Assembly: GCA_947444305.1 (NCBI GenBank)
Contig: CANEZP010000007.1
Coordinates: forward strand, 144,959-208,958
DNA from: Pseudobdellovibrionaceae bacterium
GTDB taxonomy: Bacteria; Bdellovibrionota; Bdellovibrionia; Bdellovibrionales; UBA1609
Direction of reading: 5' to 3'
Length of the DNA: 64,000 nt
Part shown: positions 8,944 to 17,753 of the stretch, in pieces
How the letters are laid out: each line of letters opens with the position of its first letter
How positions within the stretch are numbered: the first letter of the stretch is position 1
Notes under the pieces: generated by a model
The model's database searches: none
What the model was told of the DNA's origin: nothing
The model's input: only the letters and a program-made list of their open reading frames with translations
Program-made: the position numbers and the translations under genes

Positions 8944-9924
8944 ATGCTGAGTTTCATCTCCGTTTTGATTATTATCATCGGGATCATCGTGTACAACGCG
9001 ATCCTCATCGTGCCCGAGCGCGAGAACGTGATCGTCGAACGCTTGGGAAAATTCAAAGATGTGCTCAAGCCTGGTCTGCACTTCTTGATCCCGTTCTTCG
9101 ATAAGGCGGCCTACTACCAAGAGGTGCGCGAGCAGGTGATCGACATTCCTTCGCAAAGCGTGATCACCAGCGACAATATCCAGGTCGAAGTCGATGGTTT
9201 GCTTTACTTGCAGGTGATGGACGCGAAGAAAGCCAGCTACGGCGTCGGTAACTACCTCGCGGCCAGCATCAACCTCGCGCAAACGACGATGCGTTCGGAA
9301 GTAGGTAAAATCACCCTCGGCGGAATTTTTGCCGAGCGCGAAGCCGTTAACCACAAGATCATCGCCGAAGTCGACAAAGCCTCCGATCCGTGGGGCGTAA
9401 AAGTTTTGCGCTACGAAGTGCGCGACATTTCACCCACGCGCCACGTGATCGAGACGCTCGAAAAACAAATGGAAGCCGAGCGCGAAAAGCGCGCCGAGAT
9501 CACCCGCGCCACCGCCGAGAAAGAAAAGTTAATCAATGTCTCCATGGGCGAGCGGCAAATGGCGATCAATCTTTCGACCGGCGCCCGGCAAAAGCGTATT
9601 AACGAAGCCACCGGTTTGGCCGAATCCATCCGCTTGATCGCCGACGCGACTTCAAAGAGCCTGCAAATGGTCGGCGAGGCGATTGAGCGCCCCGGCGGCC
9701 AAGATGCCTTGAAGATGAAGTTGGTCGATCAATACATTAAGCAACTGAGCGAAGTGATCGAAGAGGGCGACGTCTCGATTTACCCGGCCGAGCTTGCGAC
9801 ACTCAAAGGCGTGTTCGACGAGCTTCGAAGCTCAGGTAATTCACGTAATCCCACCGGCTCGCAAAATACGGTTTCGCAAAATACGGCCACGCAAAGAAGC
9901 GTCTCGCAAAGAATGGAGAGATAA
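8944..9924 (+). CDS. SPFH/band 7 (stomatin-like) protein 1
   Basis: A 326-residue protein with one N-terminal membrane anchor (ISVLIIIIGIIVYNAILIV) and a band-7 domain: 'VPERENVIVERLGKF', 'GLHFLIPFFDKAAY', 'SDNIQVEVDGLLYLQV', then a long charged helical region (about residues 165-225). It is QmcA/stomatin-like. The last about 25 residues are a low-complexity Gln/Ser/Thr/Asn tail. GAGGAG precedes the ATG, overlapping the end of the NfeD gene. Stomatin and NfeD proteins act together in membrane scaffolding. The next gene is a paralogue of this one. Confidence 0.9.
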   Translation: MLSFISVLIIIIGIIVYNAILIVPERENVIVERLGKFKDVLKPGLHFLIPFFDKAAYYQEVREQVIDIPSQSVITSDNIQVEVDGLLYLQVMDAKKASYGVGNYLAASINLAQTTMRSEVGKITLGGIFAEREAVNHKIIAEVDKASDPWGVKVLRYEVRDISPTRHVIETLEKQMEAEREKRAEITRATAEKEKLINVSMGERQMAINLSTGARQKRINEATGLAESIRLIADATSKSLQMVGEAIERPGGQDALKMKLVDQYIKQLSEVIEEGDVSIYPAELATLKGVFDELRSSGNSRNPTGSQNTVSQNTATQRSVSQRMER

Positions 9925-9925
9925 G

Positions 9926-10840
9926 ATGTCGAACGATCTACTGTTCTTTACCTTCGTCATGGGCGCGTTGTTTGTTTTCGTGATGGTCGCGCTTTTTCGC
10001 TCCATCCGCTTGGTGCCGGCGCAAAGTGAGTACATCGTCGAACGCTTCGGCAAGTACCACACGACGCTTAAAGCCGGTTTCCACGTCCTGCTGCCGTTCG
10101 CGGATCAAGTGGCCTATTCACAAGACATGAAGGAAAACACCATCGAGGTGCCGCCGCAATTTTGTTTTACCAAAGACGAAATTCAAGTCGAAGTCGACGG
10201 CGTGATCTACTTGCAAGTTTTTGATTCGGCCAAAGCCAGCTACGGCATCACCGACTTCCGCTTCGCCGCGGTTCAATTGGCGCAAACGACCACGCGCGCG
10301 GTGGTCGGAACTTTAGATCTTGATCGCACCTTCGAAGAGCGCGAAGCGATCAGCCACAAGGTCGTGACCGTGCTTGATCAAGCCGCCGCCAAGTGGGGCA
10401 TTCACATTCTGCGATTCGAAATCAAAAATTTGATCCCGCCCGAAAGCGTCCGTCAGTCGATGGAAAAACAAGTGACCGCCGAACGTAACCGCCGCGCCAT
10501 CGTCGAGAAGAGCGTCGGCGCCAAGCAGTCGTTGATCAATACCTCCGAAGGTCAAATGACCGAGATGATCAACCGTTCGGAAGGTGAGATGCAAAAGCGC
10601 ATCAACGAAGCGCAAGGTATGGCGCAAGAGATCCTGTCGATCGGTGTCGCCACCGCCGAATCCATTTCGAAGGTTGCGCAATCGTTGACCACGGTCGGCG
10701 GCAAACAGGCGATGAAACTCGAGCTCGGCCAAAAGTACGTTTCAACGCTAGGCCAACTCAAAGAAGGCAACCGGGTGATCCTCTCCGGTAACCTCATGAA
10801 CATGCAAGAGATGCTAAAGGCGATGGAGCTTGATCTTTAG
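9926..10840 (+). CDS. SPFH/band 7 (stomatin-like) protein 2
   Basis: A 304-residue paralogue of the preceding gene, with the same order: membrane anchor (residues 5-24), 'VPAQSEYIVERFGKY', 'TKDEIQVEVDGVIYLQVFD', and a helical C-terminal part. It starts 1 nt after the upstream stop, with GGAGAG as SD, so the three genes form one operon. The two SPFH proteins could form a hetero-oligomeric ring (inference). Its 3' end overlaps an opposing pseudogene fragment. Confidence 0.9.
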   Translation: MSNDLLFFTFVMGALFVFVMVALFRSIRLVPAQSEYIVERFGKYHTTLKAGFHVLLPFADQVAYSQDMKENTIEVPPQFCFTKDEIQVEVDGVIYLQVFDSAKASYGITDFRFAAVQLAQTTTRAVVGTLDLDRTFEEREAISHKVVTVLDQAAAKWGIHILRFEIKNLIPPESVRQSMEKQVTAERNRRAIVEKSVGAKQSLINTSEGQMTEMINRSEGEMQKRINEAQGMAQEILSIGVATAESISKVAQSLTTVGGKQAMKLELGQKYVSTLGQLKEGNRVILSGNLMNMQEMLKAMELDL

Positions 10841-11021
10841 TCGCGTGCGCTACGGCTCTTCTCAAAGGCATGACGTAAATCACGTAGTTGTCGCGAGCCG
10901 TTATCGGGTTGAGCGTCTCCGGCGTGATCGGCAGGTGATATCGAAATACACCGCCCTTGACGGGTCCAGCGGCGGCGAAACTTGCGCAAACGATAGCGAT
11001 AAACAACAAATATATTCTCAT
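10794..11021 (-). pseudogene. Truncated N-terminus of a peptide-type ABC solute-binding protein
   Basis: A 75-codon frame starts with a signal peptide (MRIYLLFIAIVCASFAAA) and continues 'GGVFRYHLPITPETLNPITA', the N-terminal strand-turn typical of family-5 (oligopeptide) solute-binding proteins, which are normally about 500 residues. After 'RDNYVIYVM' the similarity stops and the frame ends inside the 3' end of the SPFH gene. Seen: the intact start and the loss of everything beyond about 50 residues. Inferred: a decayed gene, cut when its 3' part was lost. A small independent secreted protein is less likely. Confidence 0.6.
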
Positions 11022-11176
11022 GAACCTAGTATTCAAAAGGATAGCGCGCCGGGCAAGTGCGGTGCTGAAAATGGCACCTGACCTTAGGTCTGCCTTTTGA
11101 CAAATGCCTACCGGGTTAACGGGGCTTAATCCACACTGTCTTTAACTCTTAGATATCCATTCGAAAGGATTTTCCC

Positions 11177-11836
11177 GTGAACAAGAAGTTGACCGCCAGC
11201 CTCCTTATCGCCGCCCTGACCGCCATCTCAGTTCTCTCTGCTTGCGGAAAAGATTCGAGCGACGACAGCGGAAGCGTTTTGCCAACCACGCCCGTTGATA
11301 CAACCCTTACCGATCTCGTTGGGAACTACTACACGCCTTGCGTATCGACCGCTAATATTAACAGTGTTGCGGCTTATAAAAAAGAATCCATTAGCATCAG
11401 CTCGGATGCGACCTACAGTTTAATCCGGTCGTATTGGTCGACGAACACCTGCACGGGGACGGCTTTGATGTACATCCTTTCGCCCGGTACGATCGCGCTC
11501 GTAGGTGAGACATCATCACCCGCCAACGGCCACCTTCTTTCCTTCACCGTGACCAACACGAGCATCAGCACGACTTCAAGCACGGCCGGGCGGGATCACC
11601 TGAACGCGACGTGTACGGGCAACATTTGGAACCTAAACGGCGGAATTTCGACGCCCGCCGACTACTCTTGCCCGGGCGACGCCCGCTTCACGACGAAAGG
11701 CAACGGCACCGTGGGCTACGCCGCGGTCGTGAACAACACGACTTCGATCTCTACGACGGCCATTTCTGTAAATATCCCCGGTATCCTCGTTCAAAACTCA
11801 GTCGCGACCACGACTTCGCTGGTTTGGACTAAGTAG
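11177..11836 (+). CDS. Secreted lipoprotein of unknown function
   Basis: A 219-residue product with a lipobox (L-S-A-C, Cys at residue 23) and a Ser/Thr/Asn-rich mature chain of predicted beta character, with six further Cys. The start is GTG with AAGGA 7 nt upstream. A good intrinsic terminator follows. No family recognised; the composition resembles surface or outer-membrane-associated lipoproteins. Confidence 0.8.
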   Translation: MNKKLTASLLIAALTAISVLSACGKDSSDDSGSVLPTTPVDTTLTDLVGNYYTPCVSTANINSVAAYKKESISISSDATYSLIRSYWSTNTCTGTALMYILSPGTIALVGETSSPANGHLLSFTVTNTSISTTSSTAGRDHLNATCTGNIWNLNGGISTPADYSCPGDARFTTKGNGTVGYAAVVNNTTSISTTAISVNIPGILVQNSVATTTSLVWTK

Positions 11837-11864
11837 TTAAACGACGAACGTCTCTTTAAGGAAG

Positions 11865-11893
11865 AAAGGCTCGGTGATTACCGGGCCTTTTTT
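11865..11893 (+). terminator. Rho-independent terminator
   Basis: AAGGCTCGG pairs with CCGGGCCTT (one G-T pair) across a 6-nt loop, followed by a T run. It ends the lipoprotein message, 29 nt after its stop codon. Confidence 0.85.
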
Positions 11894-11928
11894 ATTTGTG
11901 GTAGTAGTGCACAACGGGAGGCCATTCG

Positions 11929-12345
11929 ATGTGCCGTGCAAATTGCTTCAACGCCGTTCAACTTTATTGGCAAGATATACGGATGGCTTCGTACCTTGGG
12001 CCGGAAGATTTCGTTCGTTATCTCGAAGAACATTTTATACAGCTGCAATCCACACGGGAAGTTTTCGCCGGAGACGTCACCGTCGTATGGAGCCGCACGA
12101 GCGACGCTTTGGAGAATCGACAGATTAAGACAGATCATCTCATTGAGAAAGCGGAGGGCTATCCGTTCGGCTTAGTTATTGAGCACGCTTACACGCACGT
12201 GAGTCCAACAACTTTCGTTTTCCAAAAGCGGGATCCTTCCGCAGACGGCCCGTACGAAGTCGTCGCCGAGCGCGAAGCGCTCGCGCCGTACCGCGGGCGC
12301 GGCGGTTTTGAGCTGACCCGGCACCGGCGCAGGTCCAAAGCGTAG
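11929..12345 (+). CDS. Small protein, possibly papain-like (NlpC/P60-type) fold
   Basis: A 138-residue protein starting MCRANCFNAVQLYWQ with GGGAGG 8 nt before the ATG. The order 'NCFNAVQLYW', then 'FAGDVTVVWSR', then 'HAYTHVSPTTFVFQKRDP' resembles the Cys, GD and His blocks of NlpC/P60-like papain-fold proteins, with C6 and H60-region His as candidate catalytic residues. No signal peptide is visible, which is odd for a wall hydrolase. The assignment is tentative; the gene itself is well supported by its SD and isolated position. Confidence 0.6.
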   Translation: MCRANCFNAVQLYWQDIRMASYLGPEDFVRYLEEHFIQLQSTREVFAGDVTVVWSRTSDALENRQIKTDHLIEKAEGYPFGLVIEHAYTHVSPTTFVFQKRDPSADGPYEVVAEREALAPYRGRGGFELTRHRRRSKA

Positions 12346-12405
12346 ATTATTTGCTCAAACTTTCTCTCTGGCCAAGGACGCGAATTCTGATTTATAAATA
12401 CGGCC

Positions 12406-13656
12406 ATGAATTCTACATTGAATGCCGGTGATACCGCTTGGATGCTCGTCTCTTCCGCACTCGTTTTTCTTATGACGCCGGGGTTGGCGTTTTTTTACGG
12501 GGGCATGGTTCGCGAACGCAACTTGCTCTCAACGATGTTCCAAAGTTTTATCTCCATGGCGCTGATCAGCGTGCTTTGGGTGGTGGTGGGGTTCAGTTTA
12601 GCTTTCGGTGACACCTTGGGCATCGTCGGCAATCCGTTGACGTACTTTGGTTTGAGCGGCGTCGGCATCGAGCCGAACGCAGCGTTCGCGGCGACGATTC
12701 CTTTCGCCCTCTACGCACTTTTTCAAATGAAGTTCGCGATTATCACGCCTGCGCTGGTGACCGGTGCGTTTGCCGAGCGCGTGCGCTTCCGAACTTACGT
12801 TATGTTCGCGGTTTACTTCAGTCTCTTTATCTATTGCCCGGTCGCGCACTGGACTTGGCATCCCGACGGATTTTTACGGCGGATGGGCGTGCTTGATTTC
12901 GCCGGCGGTACGGTCGTGCATATCACCGCGGGGATCGCGGCGCTGGCGGCGGCAATCTTTTTGCGCCGGCGTTCGCAAATCGATCACTCTCCCAGCAACA
13001 TCCCGCACGTCATGCTCGGCACCGGTTTACTTTGGTTCGGTTGGTTCGGGTTCAACGCCGGCTCTTCCCTCGCGGCAAACGGTCAGGCCGTGCAGGCCTT
13101 CTTAACGACGAATACCGCTTCGGCCGCGGGCATGCTCACGTGGGTCGCGTTAGATTGGCTTTACCGCGGCAAACCTTCAAGCATGGGCGCGTGCATCGGT
13201 GCGGTCGTCGGTCTCGTCGCGATCACGCCGGGTGCCGGGCTCGTTTCGATCATGTCGAGCTTAATCATGGGCATCGCGGCGACGGTAGTGAGTTACTACG
13301 TCGTCCGTTGGCGCACGCGCACCGACTTAGATGACACGCTCGACGTGTTTCCTTGTCATGGCGTCGGCGGAATCGTGGGCATGATCCTGACCGCCGTCTT
13401 CGCGACGCAAGACGGTTTGATCACGGGCAACTATCATACGCTACTGATGCATTTCGCAGGCCTAATCATCGTCGTCAGCTACGCTTTCGGCATGACGTTC
13501 TTAGGTCTTCGCGTGTTGCGCCTGTTCGGCCCGCTCGAAGTCGACGAAGAAGAAGAGTACGAAGGCTTAGACTTAAGCCAACACGGCGAACGCGCGGGCA
13601 CGCCGTTCACCAACGTCGAACTCCGCCGGCTAAGATCCCGCGCGCCCCAGGAGTAG
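12406..13656 (+). CDS. amt: Ammonium transporter (Amt family)
   Basis: A 416-residue inner-membrane ammonium channel with about 11 hydrophobic helices. Signature blocks: 'TPGLAFFYGGMVRERNLLS' near the N-terminus, 'DFAGGTVVHITAG' with H172, and 'DVFPCHGVGGIVG' with H318; these are the twin pore histidines. The C-terminal tail (about residues 375-416) is acidic and cytoplasmic. No glnK/PII gene is next to it, unlike the usual amtB-glnK pair. The SD is weak. Confidence 0.95.
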   Translation: MNSTLNAGDTAWMLVSSALVFLMTPGLAFFYGGMVRERNLLSTMFQSFISMALISVLWVVVGFSLAFGDTLGIVGNPLTYFGLSGVGIEPNAAFAATIPFALYALFQMKFAIITPALVTGAFAERVRFRTYVMFAVYFSLFIYCPVAHWTWHPDGFLRRMGVLDFAGGTVVHITAGIAALAAAIFLRRRSQIDHSPSNIPHVMLGTGLLWFGWFGFNAGSSLAANGQAVQAFLTTNTASAAGMLTWVALDWLYRGKPSSMGACIGAVVGLVAITPGAGLVSIMSSLIMGIAATVVSYYVVRWRTRTDLDDTLDVFPCHGVGGIVGMILTAVFATQDGLITGNYHTLLMHFAGLIIVVSYAFGMTFLGLRVLRLFGPLEVDEEEEYEGLDLSQHGERAGTPFTNVELRRLRSRAPQE

Positions 13657-13721
13657 AGACTGGTCGTTATCCCCAAGCTCGTTGCAATCAAGAAACCAGA
13701 GCTATGATTGGATTTCTTTAA

Positions 13722-14180
13722 ATGTTGAATGAAATATTATTAGGACCTTTTAAACTGAGGAAAACACCTGATAGGGACAGTAACGTACTCCTCGTGGAAG
13801 CGGTGTCCAGCAACCAAAAGGTTATTTTCGTGGCTGGAGTTCATTTAGTTAGCCGGCAATTCTTTCTTCTGCCGGTGGAGCTCATGACGGCGTCAGTGAA
13901 TCTTAACGAGTTTTCAGCTCTTCTGAAAAGCTGTTTGGATTTCCTTAAAAGTTGGGCCAACGATGTACCCGTGGATCTGCCTCATCAAACAAAAGCTATT
14001 GACCGACCATTGATTTTAGCCCACAGAAGCGGAGCAAAGGTTCTCAGCAGTTTTGATGAAACTATTTTTCTGATTACCAAGTTGAGTGAGGACAAGGGTT
14101 CTATTATCCAAGCCATGCCTGCGACCACCGATCGGCTGGTCGAAATTCGTAGCTTGGTCGAGGCCGTCAACCTCGTTTAA
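13722..14180 (+). CDS. Hypothetical protein
   Basis: A 152-residue soluble-looking protein with no signal peptide or transmembrane segment and no motif I recognise. Base composition and codon use look more AT-rich than those of its neighbours, hinting at a different origin. The ATG has no strong SD (TTGGATTT upstream). It stops 12 nt before the end of the convergent gene. Confidence 0.55.
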   Translation: MLNEILLGPFKLRKTPDRDSNVLLVEAVSSNQKVIFVAGVHLVSRQFFLLPVELMTASVNLNEFSALLKSCLDFLKSWANDVPVDLPHQTKAIDRPLILAHRSGAKVLSSFDETIFLITKLSEDKGSIIQAMPATTDRLVEIRSLVEAVNLV

Positions 14181-14192
14181 GACCACTCGGTC

Positions 14193-15125
14193 TTAGCGTT
14201 GTAAATCAAGAAAAAGACGAAAAAACCGCGGTAGGCGTGAGGTCGGGCGTTCCGTATCGACGCCGAATAGGCGCAGGAGTTTGCCGGCGAGTTGTTCGTG
14301 GTAGCGGTCGGTGAGCTCGGTGTCCGTTGCTTCGCCCCGGTGCGTATTTAAATAATCACCCAAATTTTCGCTAAGTTCAGGCAGCGATGGGTAAACCCTG
14401 ACGGTTGTTTTATTTCGGCCGCGGTAATCATACCTTATGGTGGAGTAGCTCATGCCATCCTCGGCGAACGCACGGCCAAGCCAACGCAGCACGAGCAATT
14501 GCGTGGGAGCCTTCATGGTTTTCCAGGATCGCGAGAGTTCGCCGAGCGCGACATCGAAGTCGAAGCTCCTGCCCGAAGTGAAGATGGTGGCGAATTCCTC
14601 ATCGAATTCAAGCCCGCCATCGGAGCGCGCTTCGAGCGTAGACAACTGGTTATCGACGGCGCTGGTGAATGCGGCTAAGCGCTTGAGGAAATCGGCAACC
14701 GCATAATCTTGATTTTTAGTCGCGGCGGCGGCGTCCATCATTTCTAGAAAAGGATAGCCGCTGCTCAACACCGAAGTTCCACGTTGGATCTCCTCTAATC
14801 GGCGGGTCGCGATCCGGCGGGCGCGATCTAGGGAATGGGGGCCCGTGTAGGTCCAACCGAGTCCTAACGTGCCGGCCGAAGAATTGGTCAGCATCATGCC
14901 GAACACCGAAAAGAAAGTGCGCAAAGATCTTTGGTCATCACCGGTCTGCTTCGGCCGGTGGGAAAGGAGCATGAGGCAAAGCTCCGACGCATTTTTCGGA
15001 GCGGTCCTTCGCGTGACGCTGACCGCGGGCAGGTCGCGCGATTCCTTTGCGGCGTGAACCGGGCTAAGCGTACAAAAGAATGAAAATAATATGGCTGGGC
15101 GGGCGAATAAAGATTTTGGTGTCAT
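14193..15125 (-). CDS. Secreted protein of unknown function
   Basis: A 310-residue product starting MTPKSLFARPAILFSFFC with a signal peptide ending near VHAA (residue 25). The mature chain is alpha-helical in character and basic, with no metal-binding or catalytic motif I can name. I used the ATG at 15123-15125; the open frame extends 17 codons further, but the signal peptide fits this start. The upstream gap to the glycerophosphodiesterase gene holds a 23-bp inverted repeat. Confidence 0.75.
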   Translation of the reverse strand: MTPKSLFARPAILFSFFCTLSPVHAAKESRDLPAVSVTRRTAPKNASELCLMLLSHRPKQTGDDQRSLRTFFSVFGMMLTNSSAGTLGLGWTYTGPHSLDRARRIATRRLEEIQRGTSVLSSGYPFLEMMDAAAATKNQDYAVADFLKRLAAFTSAVDNQLSTLEARSDGGLEFDEEFATIFTSGRSFDFDVALGELSRSWKTMKAPTQLLVLRWLGRAFAEDGMSYSTIRYDYRGRNKTTVRVYPSLPELSENLGDYLNTHRGEATDTELTDRYHEQLAGKLLRLFGVDTERPTSRLPRFFRLFLDLQR

Positions 15126-15176
15126 GGGATGCGGAAGTTTGCAATCGATACGCCACGCGGGGAAGGCGCAAATCAC

Positions 15177-15278
15177 GAAGGCGTCGAAATGAACAAATCA
15201 AGGCCGCTGAAGAATCTAACGGGGAATGAGAACGAGCTCAACGGCGGGCGCCGCCGATTTGCTCATTTCGACGCCTTC
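15177..15278. repeat. 23-bp imperfect inverted repeat, 56-nt loop
   Basis: The arm at 15177-15199 (beginning GAAGGCGTCG) is the reverse complement of 15256-15278 with a single mismatch. The right arm covers the last codons of the glycerophosphodiesterase gene; the left arm lies in the gap before the next gene. There is no T run, so it is not a normal terminator. It looks like an inverted duplication of the gene's 3' end, or a trace of a small element. Confidence 0.6.
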
Positions 15279-16189
15279 CGATCTTGCGCGCTCGCGGCCG
15301 GCCGCCGGCCCAAAAATTCGAGCAAAGCTTTCGGATGGTCGGTGATCAAGCCGTCCACGCCGAGCGCGATCAGTTTCTTCCAATCTTCGGCGCGGTTCAC
15401 CGTCCACGGGATAACCAGAACGCCGGCGCCGCGCAATTCGCCGATGTCGGCGGCCGTGAGCCACTCGTAGTTCGGCGAAACAATTTGCGCCGAGAATTCG
15501 CGGGCAAGCTTAAGTAGACTTATCTTGGGCCGGTCCTCAACCAAAACCGAAAGGGACATCTTCGGTTCCAGCCGCCGCGTAACCTTCAGCGTGCGGTAGT
15601 CAAAAGATTGAATCGTCGAGCGCTCGAGCATTCCGTGCTTGCGTATAACCGCGAGTAAAAGACCGACGAACTCTTCCGGGGCAGGCGCATAGTCCGGGTG
15701 CGCTTCTTCGGATTTTGTTTCGATATTGAATTTTACTTTCCCCGCGGCCGGAGCTTTGCTGCCTTTTACCAAGTTGAAAACTTCGTCCAGCGTAGGGATG
15801 TTCGTTTTCGGTTCGGGCTTCTGTTCTTTGAATCGGGGGTGAACCAAACTTCCGCAATCGTAGGTCTTGAGCTCGGCCAACGTGAGGCTTCGAACCAATA
15901 TTTTTTTACCGAGCCGTTGGCCGTTTTTATCCAAGCAAATATCTGCGTTCAGATATGGATCGTGCGTCACGACCAGTTGATTGTCTTTCGTCACGAGGAT
16001 GTCCATCTCGAGCGTGTCGACGCCGGCTTCGAGTGCGTAGCTAAACGCCGCGAGCGTGTTTTCGGGCCGGACCCAGCGTGCGCCGCGATGTCCTTGTACC
16101 TCAAGGTCAGCCGATTTCACAACGGCCGCCTTGGTCATGGAAACGGTCATAAAAGCTAATGTCGGCAAAACGTAAACTCGCATCATCAT
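15263..16189 (-). CDS. Exported glycerophosphodiester phosphodiesterase
   Basis: A 308-residue GDPD-family enzyme, which hydrolyses glycerophosphodiesters to glycerol-3-phosphate and an alcohol. Catalytic blocks are intact: H34-R35 in 'GHRGARW', E43 in 'PENT', E61 and D63 in 'LEMDI', H76 in 'VVTHDP', and a late 'IPWTVN' with W for substrate binding. A signal peptide (residues 1-21) places it in the periplasm, like GlpQ. AAGGA precedes the ATG triplet at 16181-16189, supporting the first Met. With PldA in the same window it could feed on degraded phospholipids (inference). Confidence 0.92.
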   Translation of the reverse strand: MMMRVYVLPTLAFMTVSMTKAAVVKSADLEVQGHRGARWVRPENTLAAFSYALEAGVDTLEMDILVTKDNQLVVTHDPYLNADICLDKNGQRLGKKILVRSLTLAELKTYDCGSLVHPRFKEQKPEPKTNIPTLDEVFNLVKGSKAPAAGKVKFNIETKSEEAHPDYAPAPEEFVGLLLAVIRKHGMLERSTIQSFDYRTLKVTRRLEPKMSLSVLVEDRPKISLLKLAREFSAQIVSPNYEWLTAADIGELRGAGVLVIPWTVNRAEDWKKLIALGVDGLITDHPKALLEFLGRRPAASAQDRKASK

Positions 16190-16343
16190 CGTAAAATCCT
16201 TTATTCATAATCATTACGATATAGGCAGCCCGCGGCGATCATCAATTCATTTTCATCCTCTATTCACCTCGCTGGCAAACTCATCATATCTTTACAATCC
16301 AACCGTGCGCAGGAACAGTATCTTCTCCGGAGGATCATCCAAA

Positions 16344-17357
16344 ATGAAATTAAAAACCGCTTTGCTCCTATGCTCGACAATCACGGTTTCCGCTTGCGCG
16401 CACGCGCCGCCAAAGGAAAAAAGCACGCCGCTTGAAACGGGCAAAGCGGCGATTGAAAAGATGGCGGGTTGTTACCTCGTCGATTACAATTACGCCGAAA
16501 GCGAAGCGCTTAAGCCCGGTTACTCGCGCGACCCGCGCGTTTATGACGTGAACAAAGTGAAATCGGTCAAAGAGTGGATTTACACCGAAGAACTCGGCGA
16601 CAAGCGCGTGCGTTTACAACACATTCTATTCGCGACGGGCCCCGACGGAAAATTGATCGAGGACAGCAAACTCAAACACCAAGCCGACGATTGGGAATTC
16701 GAAGCCGCGAAAGTTTATCAATTCACCGGGCCCGCGCATTGGGAAGCCGTCGCGCAACCCGCAAACTCCAACGCGTGGACCAGGAAAGTGACGAACCTAG
16801 ATGACGGCTTACGCTACCAATGCGCAAGCCCGTGGAAGCTCGAGCAAGGAAACCCTGAGTGGACCTGCAACAACTACTCGCCGATTCCGGGCCGCGAAAC
16901 GCGCGACATGGCCCGCAAAGACTACAACACGCTTGAACGTTCGACCCGAATCATTCTTTACGGAGATAGCTGGCTCGAGCGGCAAGACAATACCAAAATC
17001 GTGCACGCCGACAACGGCAAAAAAACGCCGCTCGCGAAGGAGATCGGTAAAAACTGGTACGTCCGCATCCCGGCTTCGGAGTGCACGGTCATCAAAGATT
17101 TTGTAGATAAACGAAAAGAGTTTTGGGCGATCTTGCGTGAAAGTTGGGATCAAGTGTTCCAAAGCGAAGGTTCGTTCACGGAGAAAACCACCAAGCCGCC
17201 CCGTTACGAAAAGATGATGGAACTCGAAAAAACCTACCTGAAGCAAGATTTAAAAAATCCGGCCGTTCGCGAACAAGCCCGCAAAGATATTTTGAAAGTC
17301 ATCGCCGATTACCGAATCGACTCTGCGGCGCCCGCGGCAAACGTGTCCGCTAGATGA
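16344..17357 (+). CDS. DUF6607 family lipoprotein
   Basis: A 337-residue lipoprotein (signal peptide with lipobox V-S-A-C, Cys at about 18). The mature part follows the DUF6607 pattern: 'MAGCYLVDYNYAES', 'EWIYTEELGDKRVRLQHILFA', 'LKHQADDWEFEA', 'NAWTRKVTNLDDGLRYQCA' and 'RKDYNTLERSTRI'. The biochemical role of this family is unknown. I chose the ATG at 16344 because GGAGGA lies 9 nt upstream and the signal peptide begins there. It overlaps the next small gene by ATGA. Confidence 0.85.
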   Translation: MKLKTALLLCSTITVSACAHAPPKEKSTPLETGKAAIEKMAGCYLVDYNYAESEALKPGYSRDPRVYDVNKVKSVKEWIYTEELGDKRVRLQHILFATGPDGKLIEDSKLKHQADDWEFEAAKVYQFTGPAHWEAVAQPANSNAWTRKVTNLDDGLRYQCASPWKLEQGNPEWTCNNYSPIPGRETRDMARKDYNTLERSTRIILYGDSWLERQDNTKIVHADNGKKTPLAKEIGKNWYVRIPASECTVIKDFVDKRKEFWAILRESWDQVFQSEGSFTEKTTKPPRYEKMMELEKTYLKQDLKNPAVREQARKDILKVIADYRIDSAAPAANVSAR

Positions 17358-17668
17358 TGAAATTGAATATCATGGTGAAAAACGCGTTACTCACATTCCA
17401 CTTTCTCTTCGTCACGTTCGCCTCAACGGCGTACGCGCACGGACCGGTGGCTGAGCAAGCGGCCAAAGCCGTTACGAAGGCCACCGAACTCTTCTTGCAA
17501 TCTGCCCCCACGGGCGACTTCCAATCCGTCTCCGCTCAACTCACCGGTGAAGAGCAATTCACGGTGCGCATTCTGCTCAAAGACAAACCGGCACAGGACT
17601 ACTGGTGCGGGCTAGATACCAAGTCCAAACCGGCTAAGTGGGGTTGCAAACCGACGGCTGGCAAATAG
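17354..17668 (+). CDS. Small periplasmic protein coupled to the DUF6607 gene
   Basis: A 104-residue secreted protein; signal peptide to about residue 28 (STAYA-H). The mature part is about 76 residues with two Cys near the end ('YWCGLD' and 'WGCKP'), likely a disulfide. Its ATG overlaps the DUF6607 stop by 4 nt (ATGA), so the two are probably translationally coupled and may work together at the envelope. No family recognised. Confidence 0.75.
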   Translation: MMKLNIMVKNALLTFHFLFVTFASTAYAHGPVAEQAAKAVTKATELFLQSAPTGDFQSVSAQLTGEEQFTVRILLKDKPAQDYWCGLDTKSKPAKWGCKPTAGK

Positions 17669-17753
17669 CCCGCGCGTTCATTCTATTAGGGTACGCCTTT
17701 TGCTCTCTCGTTCCCCGCGGGTCTCTAGATGGGCCCCGGGGATTGTGTAAGGC

